6,625 nucleotides of DNA from Methanosalsum sp. (GCA_007127385.1 SKZM01000111.1:1-6625); one strand, 5' to 3'; counted from the stretch's first letter, positions 1 to 6,211 are shown. Notes: generated by a model not told the origin, from the sequence alone. Made by a program: numbers and translations.

Positions 1-565
1 CTTCTATATCCACGAGACTTACAGCAACAGGCATTTCCCTAACAGGAACCGGTATATCTTCACCATAACCTTTTGATTCACGTGGGATTTTTGCAGTCAT
101 CAGTGCTGCAATAGCACCCAGAGAAGCGGCATCCAGGATATTTCCACCATCGTTTAGTACATGTATATCAATGAAAACCATCCAAACTTCTTCTCCTTCT
201 GTAATACATAACTTCTTTAAATCAATTGTGCCTGATTCACGGATTCCCCTATCCACCACTCTGGACATTTCCACTGCATTCTCATTAGGAGGGCCTGGTT
301 CAAAAAATGGGGATGCTATAGGGTTCAGTTCCATACTTGTAATAATAACTCCCTCACCCGGAGAATCAGGAAACGGTGACCCAGTCTGTAGTTTTATACC
401 CGCTATCAGCTGTGTTTCACCAAATTGCACTTTTGCGGAGCCTTCAGCTTTTTCGACAACGTCTGTCTCGACCTTTATGTCCCTTAGCTGATCAAATTCA
501 CGATGATCTTCTCGCTGTCCTTTAAGCATCAAATTGTAAATATAATCTTTTTTAAGTCTGGCCAT
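1..565 (-). CDS. rrp42: Exosome complex subunit Rrp42 (partial, 3' end outside window)
   Basis: This is the non-catalytic RNase PH-like subunit that alternates with Rrp41 in the hexameric ring of the archaeal exosome, which degrades and tails RNA from the 3' end in the cytoplasm. The ATG at 565-563 opens a frame without stops to the left edge: 188 codons of a family that usually has about 260. Visible hallmarks are GQREDHREF near residues 16-24 (the GxRxDxR opening of RNase PH folds), GPPNENAVEMSRVVDRGIRES near 91-111, and DGGNILDAASLGAIAAL near 139-155. The start lies 4 bases after the rrp41 stop, so the two ring subunits are translated from adjacent cistrons. This fits their equal stoichiometry. 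No strong ribosome-binding site is visible inside the end of rrp41, so translational coupling is likely. The sequence is intact as far as it goes. Confidence 0.96.
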   Translation of the reverse strand, partial: MARLKKDYIYNLMLKGQREDHREFDQLRDIKVETDVVEKAEGSAKVQFGETQLIAGIKLQTGSPFPDSPGEGVIITSMELNPIASPFFEPGPPNENAVEMSRVVDRGIRESGTIDLKKLCITEGEEVWMVFIDIHVLNDGGNILDAASLGAIAALMTAKIPRESKGYGEDIPVPVREMPVAVSLVDIE

Positions 566-569
566 TATT

Positions 570-1469
570 TCATTGCTCATCGGATTCACCGTCCAGATCT
601 TCTTCACCATTTATCTTTTTTTCATCAGGATCAATATCCCCAGGCTCATTTAGCCCTTCATCATCTTCATTAACAGGGTTATCTGCATCTTCATCAATTA
701 GCTGTTCATCAGACTGGATATCAGATAGATCTTCTTCAGTCAAATCAAAAGAAGGATCATCTCCAAATTTTGTGTACAATGCCCTTTTCTGGATTTCGAG
801 GATCTCCATGCACCCGACCCTGACCATTTCAATTGCTTCTTTAAACTCTTCCTGTGTCAGATTTCCATCCATCTGGATCAGAGTTATCTCTCCGTCCTGT
901 GTCATTGCTACCGGAAGGTCTGCAGCTCCAAAATTATCTTCATCTTTATTCAGGTCAAGAACCAGCTGACCATCTACTTTTCCTACTGCACAGGCAGATA
1001 CCAGACCTTTCATAGGTACACCTGCATCTGCAAGCGCAATAGAAGCTGCATTGATTGCAGCTGTTCTTGTACCGGCGTCTGCCTGAATAATTTCTGTAAA
1101 AATGTCAATTACAGTATTTGGATAAAATTTGGTAAGGACAACAGGTTCAAAAGCCTCTGCACTGACCTTTGAAATCTCAACACTTCTTCTGCTGGGTCCG
1201 GGACGGATTCTATCCTCCACTGAAAAGGAGGCCATATTATATCTATATCTGATCAGTGCAGCATCTGGGATCTGCTTTCTTCGAGGATGAAGAGTTCGAG
1301 GTCCATATACAGCAGCCAGAACTTTATTCTTACCCCATTCAAGATAACATGATCCATCAGCTCTGGAGAGTACACCTATATCAATCTTCATTGGCCTTAT
1401 TTCATCAACACGTCTGCCGTCCAGACGTAGACCACTATCATCGATGAATTTATCCGGTTTATCGCTCAT
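570..1469 (-). CDS. rrp41: Exosome complex catalytic subunit Rrp41 with long acidic tail
   Basis: This is the phosphorolytic 3'-to-5' exoribonuclease subunit of the archaeal exosome. It pairs with Rrp42 to form the ring and uses phosphate to release nucleoside diphosphates. The 299-residue protein opens with GLRLDGRRVDEIRP (13-26). RNA- and phosphate-contacting residues expected for the family are present: RR at 94-95, GTRT at 133-136, and the LDLN..ED..GAAD acidic motif at 171-184 that holds the catalytic aspartates. The conserved fold ends near residue 236. Residues 237-299 are a low-complexity tail with 29 Asp/Glu and only 2 Lys, so the protein is longer than the roughly 240-250 residues typical of the family. 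The ATG start has GGAG 7 bases upstream. The gene follows rrp4 after 58 bases and nearly touches rrp42. It should be catalytically active; the tail's role is unknown. Confidence 0.97.
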   Translation of the reverse strand: MSDKPDKFIDDSGLRLDGRRVDEIRPMKIDIGVLSRADGSCYLEWGKNKVLAAVYGPRTLHPRRKQIPDAALIRYRYNMASFSVEDRIRPGPSRRSVEISKVSAEAFEPVVLTKFYPNTVIDIFTEIIQADAGTRTAAINAASIALADAGVPMKGLVSACAVGKVDGQLVLDLNKDEDNFGAADLPVAMTQDGEITLIQMDGNLTQEEFKEAIEMVRVGCMEILEIQKRALYTKFGDDPSFDLTEEDLSDIQSDEQLIDEDADNPVNEDDEGLNEPGDIDPDEKKINGEEDLDGESDEQ

Positions 1470-1527
1470 AATAATTCTCCAAATTAATTTATAAAAATTT
1501 ATTCTTGCGTCTCATTGATAGAATATT

Positions 1528-2301
1528 TCAATCTTCAGATGAATCCAGTAAGGCATCAATTTTACGATGAATATCATCAGGGATCTCATCATCTTCCTGG
1601 AATTTGATATCATCTCCAGGAGAAGCATAGCTATCCACATCAACATTGCTTTTTTTATCAGTTAAAAATTCATATATTCGGTCAGTAAGTCCATGGATAT
1701 GTGATTCTTTGACTATCAGCCTTATTGCATCAGTAAGTTGATCCAGATTTTCTTCAGGACCATTTATCCATATCCTTCCATTCTGACCCACAAATATCTC
1801 GCATTTTGTTTCCTTTTTAAGCATGGAAACCATAGACCCACCATGGCCAATTATTCTTGGAACTTTAGACGGAGGAATCTCAATGACCCTTCCAATTTTG
1901 ATGCGTTTGAGTCCACGTTCACGCAGTGTAAGTTCAACTTTCATGGATTGGTCCACGTCCTTGACACGCAAAATGGCAGAATCGCCAATATCCAGTAAAT
2001 CAGACATCTGAGATGATTCAACGCGTTTGGGATATTCAGACACATGAAGCATACCTGTATATGGTGCCCGGACATCAAAAAACCAATTCGAAGATGTTAT
2101 GTCAACTACAGTTCCAATTACATAGTCCTTTGCGCGGGGTATATATTTTCCGGAAAAGGGTATAACATCAACTTTATTCTTTATATTTAATACTCCATAT
2201 AATGAAGAGTAAACTTTTCCTTCTTCAACATAAGTACCCAGACCAGCGTTCTGCTCATTCTCAGACAACAATTCACCGGGTATGACAATTTTTCTGTCCA
2301 T
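1528..2301 (-). CDS. rrp4: Exosome RNA-binding cap subunit Rrp4 (S1 and KH domains)
   Basis: This is one of the two alternative cap proteins of the archaeal exosome. Three copies sit on the Rrp41/Rrp42 ring and recruit RNA, with a known preference for poly(A). The 257 residues show the family order: an N-terminal domain (about 1-55, starting RKIVIPGELL), an S1 domain (about 59-128, including GTVVDITSSNWFFDVRAPYTGMLHVSE, here split as GTVVDITSS at 63-71 and APYTGMLHVSE at 79-89), then a KH domain (about 138-205) with its GxxG loop as GHGG at 152-155. Residues 216-257 form an acidic, probably disordered tail ending DSSED. The ATG is preceded by AGGTG 7 bases upstream, which overlaps the TAA stop of the SBDS gene, so the two genes are 11 bases apart and probably coupled. 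The other cap protein, Csl4, is not encoded in this window. Confidence 0.97.
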   Translation of the reverse strand: MDRKIVIPGELLSENEQNAGLGTYVEEGKVYSSLYGVLNIKNKVDVIPFSGKYIPRAKDYVIGTVVDITSSNWFFDVRAPYTGMLHVSEYPKRVESSQMSDLLDIGDSAILRVKDVDQSMKVELTLRERGLKRIKIGRVIEIPPSKVPRIIGHGGSMVSMLKKETKCEIFVGQNGRIWINGPEENLDQLTDAIRLIVKESHIHGLTDRIYEFLTDKKSNVDVDSYASPGDDIKFQEDDEIPDDIHRKIDALLDSSED

Positions 2302-2312
2302 AATATAGCACC

Positions 2313-3005
2313 TTATAATAGTTTGGTTTCAGCATCCCCTTTAGTCAACCGATTGATAAGACTGTAAAAATCATTCTGTATTCCAGCAGGTATTCTTACA
2401 ACAGCTACCCATGAGCCATCATTCTGCCATTCATCTTTTACAAGCTGACCGAACTTTGATATTTCACCATATGACTTTGCTGCATATTCAGGAGGGACTT
2501 TTACAGCCACATCAACCTCTTCAAATCGTATAGGAATAATTGGACGTATCGCTTTCATCACAATATTGACCTGTTCATCTATACTTTTGAACAGATCGAT
2601 ATGCACTTTTGCCTCTTCCATTGCCTTTTCAATTCTTGAAGGAGGATGAGGGGTTTTTGTTTGGGGATTTATCGCATTTTGTGCAATTGTAGTTATGACC
2701 TGCTTGGTTTTATCTTCCAGCATCTGCTTTCTCTGTTCACTGGTAAGCTGAAGTTCTCCATGTTCAATTATGTTTCGCGCAATTTCAATAACATCATTTG
2801 TCCCAAACACATTAGCAAGATCTGATTCTGATGAGTGATCCCCTTTAGCAGCATCTTCGAAAACAGATTCAACTGCAAGAATTGATTCGATCTCGACATC
2901 ATCTCCTTTCTTCAGGGACAGGGCACCCTCCGGATCCACCAGAACCTCAAATTGCTTTCCACCCTTTTTAAGTCTTGCAGTCACAGCTTCATCTAAAGAT
3001 ACCAT
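2313..3005 (-). CDS. SBDS-family ribosome maturation protein (Sdo1 homologue)
   Basis: This is the archaeal homologue of SBDS/Sdo1, which in eukaryotes works with EFL1 to remove the anti-association factor eIF6/Tif6 from new large subunits; the archaeal role is inferred to be similar. The 230-residue protein has the three usual domains: an N-terminal FYSH domain (about 1-85, with [17 protein letters not shown] near 53-69), a helical middle domain (about 86-157), and a ferredoxin-like C-terminal domain (about 160-230). The frame can be opened three codons earlier at GTG 3014, but that GTG is part of AGGTG (3016-3012), a ribosome-binding site 6 bases before the ATG at 3005. Starting there gives [16 protein letters not shown], the familiar archaeal SBDS opening. 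It lies 23 bases after psmA and 11 bases before rrp4. Confidence 0.95.
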   Translation of the reverse strand: MVSLDEAVTARLKKGGKQFEVLVDPEGALSLKKGDDVEIESILAVESVFEDAAKGDHSSESDLANVFGTNDVIEIARNIIEHGELQLTSEQRKQMLEDKTKQVITTIAQNAINPQTKTPHPPSRIEKAMEEAKVHIDLFKSIDEQVNIVMKAIRPIIPIRFEEVDVAVKVPPEYAAKSYGEISKFGQLVKDEWQNDGSWVAVVRIPAGIQNDFYSLINRLTKGDAETKLL

Positions 3006-3011
3006 ATTGAA

Positions 3012-3016
3012 CACCT
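3012..3016 (-). promoter_or_regulatory. Ribosome-binding site AGGTG that decides the SBDS start
   Basis: On the minus strand AGGTG is followed by TTCAAT and then ATG at 3005-3003. The GTG inside the site is in frame with the gene and can be mistaken for its start. The 6-base spacing to ATG and the conserved protein N-terminus both favour the ATG. Confidence 0.75.
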
Positions 3017-3028
3017 TTCACATCACAA

Positions 3029-3101
3029 TTACTCAGAATCTTCTTCAGTATTCTCTTCTGACGATTCTTCCGAGTTTTCTTCAGAACTTTCCTGTTCATC
3101 T
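3029..3101 (-). repeat. (S/T)EEx tetrapeptide repeat in the PsmA tail
   Basis: Residues 250-267 of PsmA read as successive four-residue units SEEN, SEES, SEEN, TEED and a final SE, giving a 12-base period near the end of the gene. The serines use TCT, TCG and TCA, and Glu and Asn codons also vary, so the DNA copies have diverged while the amino acid pattern remains. The preceding residues (KEDEQES) are also acidic. I count 14 Asp/Glu in the last 24 residues. Confidence 0.7.
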
Positions 3102-3832
3102 TCTTTGTGTTTCTGAAGAATTCGATCCACATAGGATTTGACTTCATCCGATGACATTTTCCGGAATATTTTGCTTTCAGTATCAACGATTCCAATCTCA
3201 ACTGTTGAGGCATTTAACTTTCCTTCAGCTGACTGGTAGATCGCATCCATTCCAAGCTCAATGGCCGCATCTCGATCCATATCATCAGCATAGTTTGCTT
3301 CAAAAGTTTCCATGAAGCTGTTTCGTCCAGCACCAATGGCAGTTGCTTTGTATTCCAGAAGTGCTCCGCTTGGATCAGTTTCGAACAGGCGGGGCCTGTC
3401 ATCATCAACACCTGCGATCAGTAATGCGGTACCATAGGGCCTCACACCACCAAACTGAGTATATGTCTGTTTATGATCACAGAGCCGCTTGGAGAGTACC
3501 TCTACACCAATTGGTTCATCATATGATACTACATTGATCTGTGCCTCGATCCTTGCTTTATCGATAAGAGCACGGGCATCAGCAACAAGTCCGGATGTGG
3601 CTACACCAATATGCTCATCGATCTGGAATATCTTTTCGATGGATTCCGCCTCAATAAGCTTACTTGTGATTCTCTTGTCTACCAGCAGAGCAACACCGTC
3701 CCTGTACTTTATACCTGCTGCAGTAGTACCTCTTTTTACAGCTTCTCTGGCATACTCTACCTGAAATATACGTCCATCAGGGCTAAAAACAGTAATCGCT
3801 CTATCATATCCCATTTGTGGTGCCATTTGCAT
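3029..3832 (-). CDS. psmA: 20S proteasome alpha subunit with repetitive acidic tail
   Basis: This is the alpha subunit that forms the outer heptameric rings of the archaeal 20S proteasome, gating substrate entry and docking the PAN ATPase. The 267-residue protein has the alpha-type N-terminal signature YDRAITVFSPDGRIFQVEYA (9-28), the gate-forming segment before it, and the conserved GGVRPYG at 128-134. As expected for an alpha subunit, it lacks the processed N-terminal threonine of beta subunits. Residues about 243-267 are an acidic tail built of (S/T)EEx units that extends beyond the short tail I recall for Methanosarcina PsmA. The ATG at 3832 follows an AGGAGATGAT site; a second in-frame ATG two codons later is possible. 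It is the first gene after the 89-base gap that contains a candidate promoter. No beta subunit gene is in the window. Confidence 0.97.
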   Translation of the reverse strand: MQMAPQMGYDRAITVFSPDGRIFQVEYAREAVKRGTTAAGIKYRDGVALLVDKRITSKLIEAESIEKIFQIDEHIGVATSGLVADARALIDKARIEAQINVVSYDEPIGVEVLSKRLCDHKQTYTQFGGVRPYGTALLIAGVDDDRPRLFETDPSGALLEYKATAIGAGRNSFMETFEANYADDMDRDAAIELGMDAIYQSAEGKLNASTVEIGIVDTESKIFRKMSSDEVKSYVDRILQKHKEDEQESSEENSEESSEENTEEDSE

Positions 3833-3838
3833 GCGTTT

Positions 3839-3848
3839 ATCATCTCCT
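3839..3848 (-). promoter_or_regulatory. Extended ribosome-binding site of psmA
   Basis: The minus strand reads AGGAGATGAT, a 9 of 10 match to AGGAGGTGAT, the complement of the 16S rRNA 3' end. It ends 6 bases before the ATG at 3832. It is the longest such match in the window, consistent with strong translation of psmA. Confidence 0.7.
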
Positions 3849-3904
3849 GTGAATATTATATATGTAAAATCGGTTAAATACCTTGTATAATATAGTCTAC
3901 ACTA

Positions 3905-3912
3905 ATTTATAT
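3905..3912 (-). promoter_or_regulatory. Candidate TATA box for an internal psmA promoter
   Basis: The minus strand reads ATATAAAT in the 89-base gap between rnp2 and psmA, the longest gap inside the operon. An archaeal start site about 25 bases downstream would fall near 3880-3884. That gives a leader of about 50 bases that includes the psmA ribosome-binding site. A second AT-rich stretch at 3851-3866 is too close to psmA to leave a leader containing that site. The prediction rests on composition and spacing only. Confidence 0.35.
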
Positions 3913-3921
3913 GTGACTGTA

Positions 3922-4281
3922 TCAATGGTTATTGGGTTTAAATATATTCTCATTTTCTAAATACTTCTCTGTTGCTTTTGCCACAGTTCCAGATATCCCC
4001 ATGACATATATTAAGACAGGTGCTCCAGCAATGGAGTTAACAGTAGCCAGTACTGCACGTACAGTATCCGTCATCAGGTAATTACATCTTATTATACCTT
4101 TTGAATTTTCATATTTAAGCAGTCTCAGATTACACTCACTGGACCCGACATCTCCAATTAACAGGTTCGCACATGAGAAAATTTCACGTATCAGATCTTC
4201 CCTCTGAACATTTTTCTCAGATACAAGTTCAAATACGAGGTAACGTTTTTTTTCTCTTAATGTGGGAGGAAGTATTTTCAA
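3922..4281 (-). CDS. rnp2: RNase P protein component 2 (Pop5 family), TTG start
   Basis: This is the Pop5-type protein subunit of archaeal RNase P, the ribonucleoprotein that removes 5' leaders from precursor tRNAs. It works as a heterotetramer with Rpp30, whose gene is immediately upstream. The 119-residue protein opens KILPPTLREKKRYLVFEL (2-19) and carries IIRCNYLMTDTVRAVLA (63-79) and the MGISGTVAKATEKYL segment (94-108), all typical of the family. There is no ATG near the front; the first internal Met is at residue 70. The TTG at 4281-4279 lies 8 bases after a perfect GGAGG (4294-4290), and its protein start matches the family, so TTG is well supported. The gap to the rnp3 stop is 19 bases. 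The C-terminus is short and polar. Confidence 0.95.
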   Translation of the reverse strand: MKILPPTLREKKRYLVFELVSEKNVQREDLIREIFSCANLLIGDVGSSECNLRLLKYENSKGIIRCNYLMTDTVRAVLATVNSIAGAPVLIYVMGISGTVAKATEKYLENENIFKPNNH

Positions 4282-4289
4282 ATGTAAAG

Positions 4290-4294
4290 CCTCC
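4290..4294 (-). promoter_or_regulatory. Ribosome-binding site GGAGG supporting the rnp2 TTG start
   Basis: The minus strand reads GGAGG, then CTTTACAT, then TTG. No ATG or GTG lies in frame between this site and the conserved LPPTLRE segment, so the site decides the unusual start codon. Confidence 0.75.
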
Positions 4295-4300
4295 TGGCCA

Positions 4301-5002
4301 TCAATTTATAATTTCAACACCTTCGCAAATAAAATTACTCTTATTTTTTTGTTCAAGTATTCTTAGTGGAGTATTGGATAATGCATTCATTGCCTCATCC
4401 CGGGTCATTCCGAATAGTTTTGAAAGTGCTATCATTTCCAGCGGAGCACGCATATCATAAATTGAAAATGAATTACTTGTTAAGATTGACGGAACATTGA
4501 ACTTGCGTGCAAGCTTTAGATTATTCTTAAAATGTAACAATGAATGTACTCTTTTCCCACCACGTCCCTTTATTATAAGATCAAGATTGAAATCAATGGC
4601 AACATTATTGGTAGATGCAGCCTTTGCGAGTACATGATTCAGTCCACTATCTTTTGGAGTAATAGGATGAGCCAGGTAATCTATATTTGGATTCTCAACT
4701 GCTGCTCGATTTATTTTTTCACTCCCGCCATGAACTGAAATGAGATCTACCTTACTTCTATATTTTCCAACAAGGCCGTGAAGTTTCGAAGGAGAATCAG
4801 TAACAATTTCTATTCCTCTATAAATATTAAGTTCATCATCCTCATAATCCAGATCAATGTCAGCTCTTTTATCATTTGAATGGACTGTGATAACGATACC
4901 GGAATAGCCCAGATGTTTTGCAAAATCTGCAATTTCAGAAAGTGAACTGGTCCTTTCTGGAAAAGAATGTACATTACAGTCATAAAATTTGCATTTATTC
5001 AA
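4301..5002 (-). CDS. rnp3: RNase P protein component 3 (Rpp30 family), probable TTG start
   Basis: This is the Rpp30-type subunit of archaeal RNase P, a TIM-barrel protein that binds Pop5 and activates the catalytic RNA. From the TTG at 5002 the protein is 233 residues. It shows KFYDCNVHS (5-13), LGYSGIVITVHS (31-42), DLISVHGGSEKINRAAVEN (86-104), IDYLAHP (107-113), AIDFNL (135-140) and ILTSNS (173-178). The frame also opens at ATG 5029 (242 residues), but that start has only a weak site and lies deep in the upstream gene. The TTG is 6 bases after a perfect GGAGG and leaves four residues before KFYD, as I expect for relatives. The start overlaps the end of the COG1325 gene by 8 bases. An ATG at 4994 is one base out of frame. 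Confidence 0.93.
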   Translation of the reverse strand: MNKCKFYDCNVHSFPERTSSLSEIADFAKHLGYSGIVITVHSNDKRADIDLDYEDDELNIYRGIEIVTDSPSKLHGLVGKYRSKVDLISVHGGSEKINRAAVENPNIDYLAHPITPKDSGLNHVLAKAASTNNVAIDFNLDLIIKGRGGKRVHSLLHFKNNLKLARKFNVPSILTSNSFSIYDMRAPLEMIALSKLFGMTRDEAMNALSNTPLRILEQKNKSNFICEGVEIIN

Positions 5003-5435
5003 GCACTTCCTCCATAAATCTTCTGGCATCGTCCCAATTTTTAGGGAAAGTAGTAATTTTCATTTTTACGGTAACTGCATCCGATGACGATGAAAGTTCA
5101 AGTTTTCCCTGGTATGCTGCCTGCTTATCAAATTTCATGTGGAAAGATTGATCTTCATCAAGCCTGAGACTTATTTCAGACCTTAATTTTTCAAGATCAT
5201 TAAGCTTTATTTCTCTTTTTAGAAAACTGATGAAAGATCTACACTTTGATTTTTGAGAAATCTGGACATTATAAATGATAATTGGATTACCATAATGTCC
5301 CTCTGCGTATATGGTTTCAACTAGCTTTTCTTTGTCAGAATCAATATTTTGCAAAAAAAAATCCAGAGCTTGATCTACCCTGGATCGATCTTCCGTTGAA
5401 TGCGCGTTAACTCGCAGAGTAATATACTGAATCAC
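4995..5435 (-). CDS. RNA-binding protein of the COG1325 / PF01877 family (predicted exosome-associated)
   Basis: This small protein belongs to a conserved archaeal family annotated as a predicted RNA-binding or exosome subunit; its biochemical role is not firmly established. The 146 residues include [19 protein letters not shown] (6-24), the family hallmark [16 protein letters not shown] (45-60), and [21 protein letters not shown] (91-111, listed here as RLDEDQSF through QAAYQGK). The GTG start at 5435-5433 overlaps the rpl15e stop as GTGA, and no strong ribosome-binding site precedes it, so translation is probably coupled to rpl15e. The stop overlaps the preferred rnp3 start by 8 bases. Location between L15e and two RNase P proteins suggests a role in rRNA or tRNA processing, which is inference from context. 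Confidence 0.92.
   Translation of the reverse strand: MIQYITLRVNAHSTEDRSRVDQALDFFLQNIDSDKEKLVETIYAEGHYGNPIIIYNVQISQKSKCRSFISFLKREIKLNDLEKLRSEISLRLDEDQSFHMKFDKQAAYQGKLELSSSSDAVTVKMKITTFPKNWDDARRFMEEVLE
5009..5013 (-). promoter_or_regulatory. Ribosome-binding site GGAGG supporting the rnp3 TTG start
   Basis: Inside the last codons of the COG1325 gene the minus strand reads GGAGG, then AAGTGC, then TTG at 5002-5000. It is 14 bases from the out-of-frame ATG at 4994 and downstream of the alternative ATG at 5029, so it fits only the TTG well. Confidence 0.7.
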
Positions 5436-6022
5436 TTGACCCGACTCAACTTTGATCTTATACTTGGCCTGGTTTTTTCGGTACCTTTACCACGACCCAT
5501 CATACCTCTGCCTTTCCTTCCAGCACTGGTTTTACCACGATATGCACGTCCCTTCTGTGAGCTATTACATATCCAGTTGAGATTCTTATCATTCTGAATG
5601 ACAGGATGGGAAGGATCAACAAGAATTACCTCATACCACTTGGACATACCATCTTCAGCTACCCAGTATGAGTTCAAAACTTCCATGTTAGGATACTTTC
5701 TGCTGGCACGCTCCTCGGCAATTCTCTGTATGCTTTTTCCAGGAGTTATTTTGTTCTTACCCATACGCTGTGTACGTCTACCTTTCACATACCTAGATTT
5801 CCGCATACCACCGCGACGAACCTTTGCCCGTACTATTATGATCCCCTGTTTTGCTTTGTACCCCAGTGATCTTGCACGATCTATACGTGTTGGTCGTTCA
5901 ATCCTGATAAGTGAACCTTCTTTTCTCCATTTCTGAAGACGTTCCCACCTCAGGTCCTTCACGTATGTATTTCCAGGATCTTTCCATGCGTCCCTTATAT
6001 ATCCATAAAATGATTTTGACAA
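5432..6022 (-). CDS. rpl15e: 50S ribosomal protein L15e, probable TTG start
   Basis: This is the archaeal and eukaryotic large-subunit protein L15e (eL15), a basic rRNA-binding protein. From TTG 6022 it has 196 residues, the usual length. It contains [11 protein letters not shown] (4-14), [14 protein letters not shown] (24-37), [10 protein letters not shown] (69-78), [20 protein letters not shown] (90-109) and the tryptophan- and tyrosine-rich SYWVAEDG (118-125). It ends in a Lys/Arg/Gly-rich tail. The frame can be opened three codons earlier at GTG 6031, but that GTG lies inside AGGTGA (6033-6028), which sits 5 bases before the TTG. The TTG start gives [13 protein letters not shown], close to other archaeal L15e. 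It is the first gene of the minus-strand run and overlaps the next by 4 bases. It is probably transcribed from a promoter near 6140. Confidence 0.96.
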   Translation of the reverse strand: MSKSFYGYIRDAWKDPGNTYVKDLRWERLQKWRKEGSLIRIERPTRIDRARSLGYKAKQGIIIVRAKVRRGGMRKSRYVKGRRTQRMGKNKITPGKSIQRIAEERASRKYPNMEVLNSYWVAEDGMSKWYEVILVDPSHPVIQNDKNLNWICNSSQKGRAYRGKTSAGRKGRGMMGRGKGTEKTRPSIRSKLSRVK

Positions 6023-6027
6023 TTTGG

Positions 6028-6033
6028 TCACCT
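6028..6033 (-). promoter_or_regulatory. Ribosome-binding site AGGTGA that decides the rpl15e start
   Basis: The minus strand reads AGGTGA, CCAAA, TTG. The in-frame GTG is part of this site, as in the SBDS gene. The site also contains the stop of a four-codon frame beginning at ATG 6042, probably by chance. Confidence 0.65.
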
Positions 6034-6082
6034 TTGTTTCATCTTAGTTTCATGGTTCAATTCATCTATTTAACGAATCACA

Positions 6083-6102
6083 TCCCTACGGGAATTATCC
6101 CG
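6083..6102 (-). promoter_or_regulatory. Alternative hairpins in the rpl15e leader
   Basis: On the minus-strand transcript, CGGGA (6102-6098) can pair with TCCCG (6093-6089) across a four-base loop. The same TCCC (6093-6090) can instead pair with GGGA (6086-6083) across a three-base loop. The two folds share one strand and so exclude each other. They lie about 60 to 80 bases before the start codon, within the leader expected from the candidate promoter. A regulatory role is inference. Confidence 0.35.
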
Positions 6103-6135
6103 ATAATGAAACATCCGCTACTACATACCTGATCA

Positions 6136-6143
6136 CATTTAAG
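6136..6143 (-). promoter_or_regulatory. Candidate TATA box of the rpl15e operon
   Basis: The minus strand reads ACAAAAACTTAAATG, an A-rich upstream segment followed by CTTAAATG, resembling an archaeal BRE plus TATA box. A start about 25 bases downstream would fall near 6114 and give a leader of about 90 bases. The match to consensus is only moderate. Confidence 0.3.
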
Positions 6144-6211
6144 TTTTTGTGTTTTGTTCAGGATTCCATATTATGCAGGAGCATTTGTAGCATGATATTT
6201 CTCGCAAAGTA

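Noticed and set aside
171..491. Plus-strand open frame of 106 codons opposite rrp42
   Set aside because: It lies entirely antisense to conserved rrp42 sequence, has no ribosome-binding site and no recognisable protein features. The minus frame explains the conservation.
1486..1500. TATA-like sequence (TTTTTATAAATT) upstream of rrp41
   Set aside because: A start 25 bases downstream would fall on the rrp41 ATG itself and leave out its GGAG site, so an active promoter here is unlikely. The AT-rich spacer is a simpler reading.
5598..5936. Plus-strand open frame of 112 codons opposite rpl15e
   Set aside because: It is antisense to highly conserved L15e sequence. Open antisense frames are common there because of the codon composition.
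6028..6042. Four-codon frame (ATG AAA CAA AGG TGA) just before rpl15e
   Set aside because: It has no upstream ribosome-binding site, and such a short frame is expected by chance. Its stop merely overlaps the AGGTGA site.
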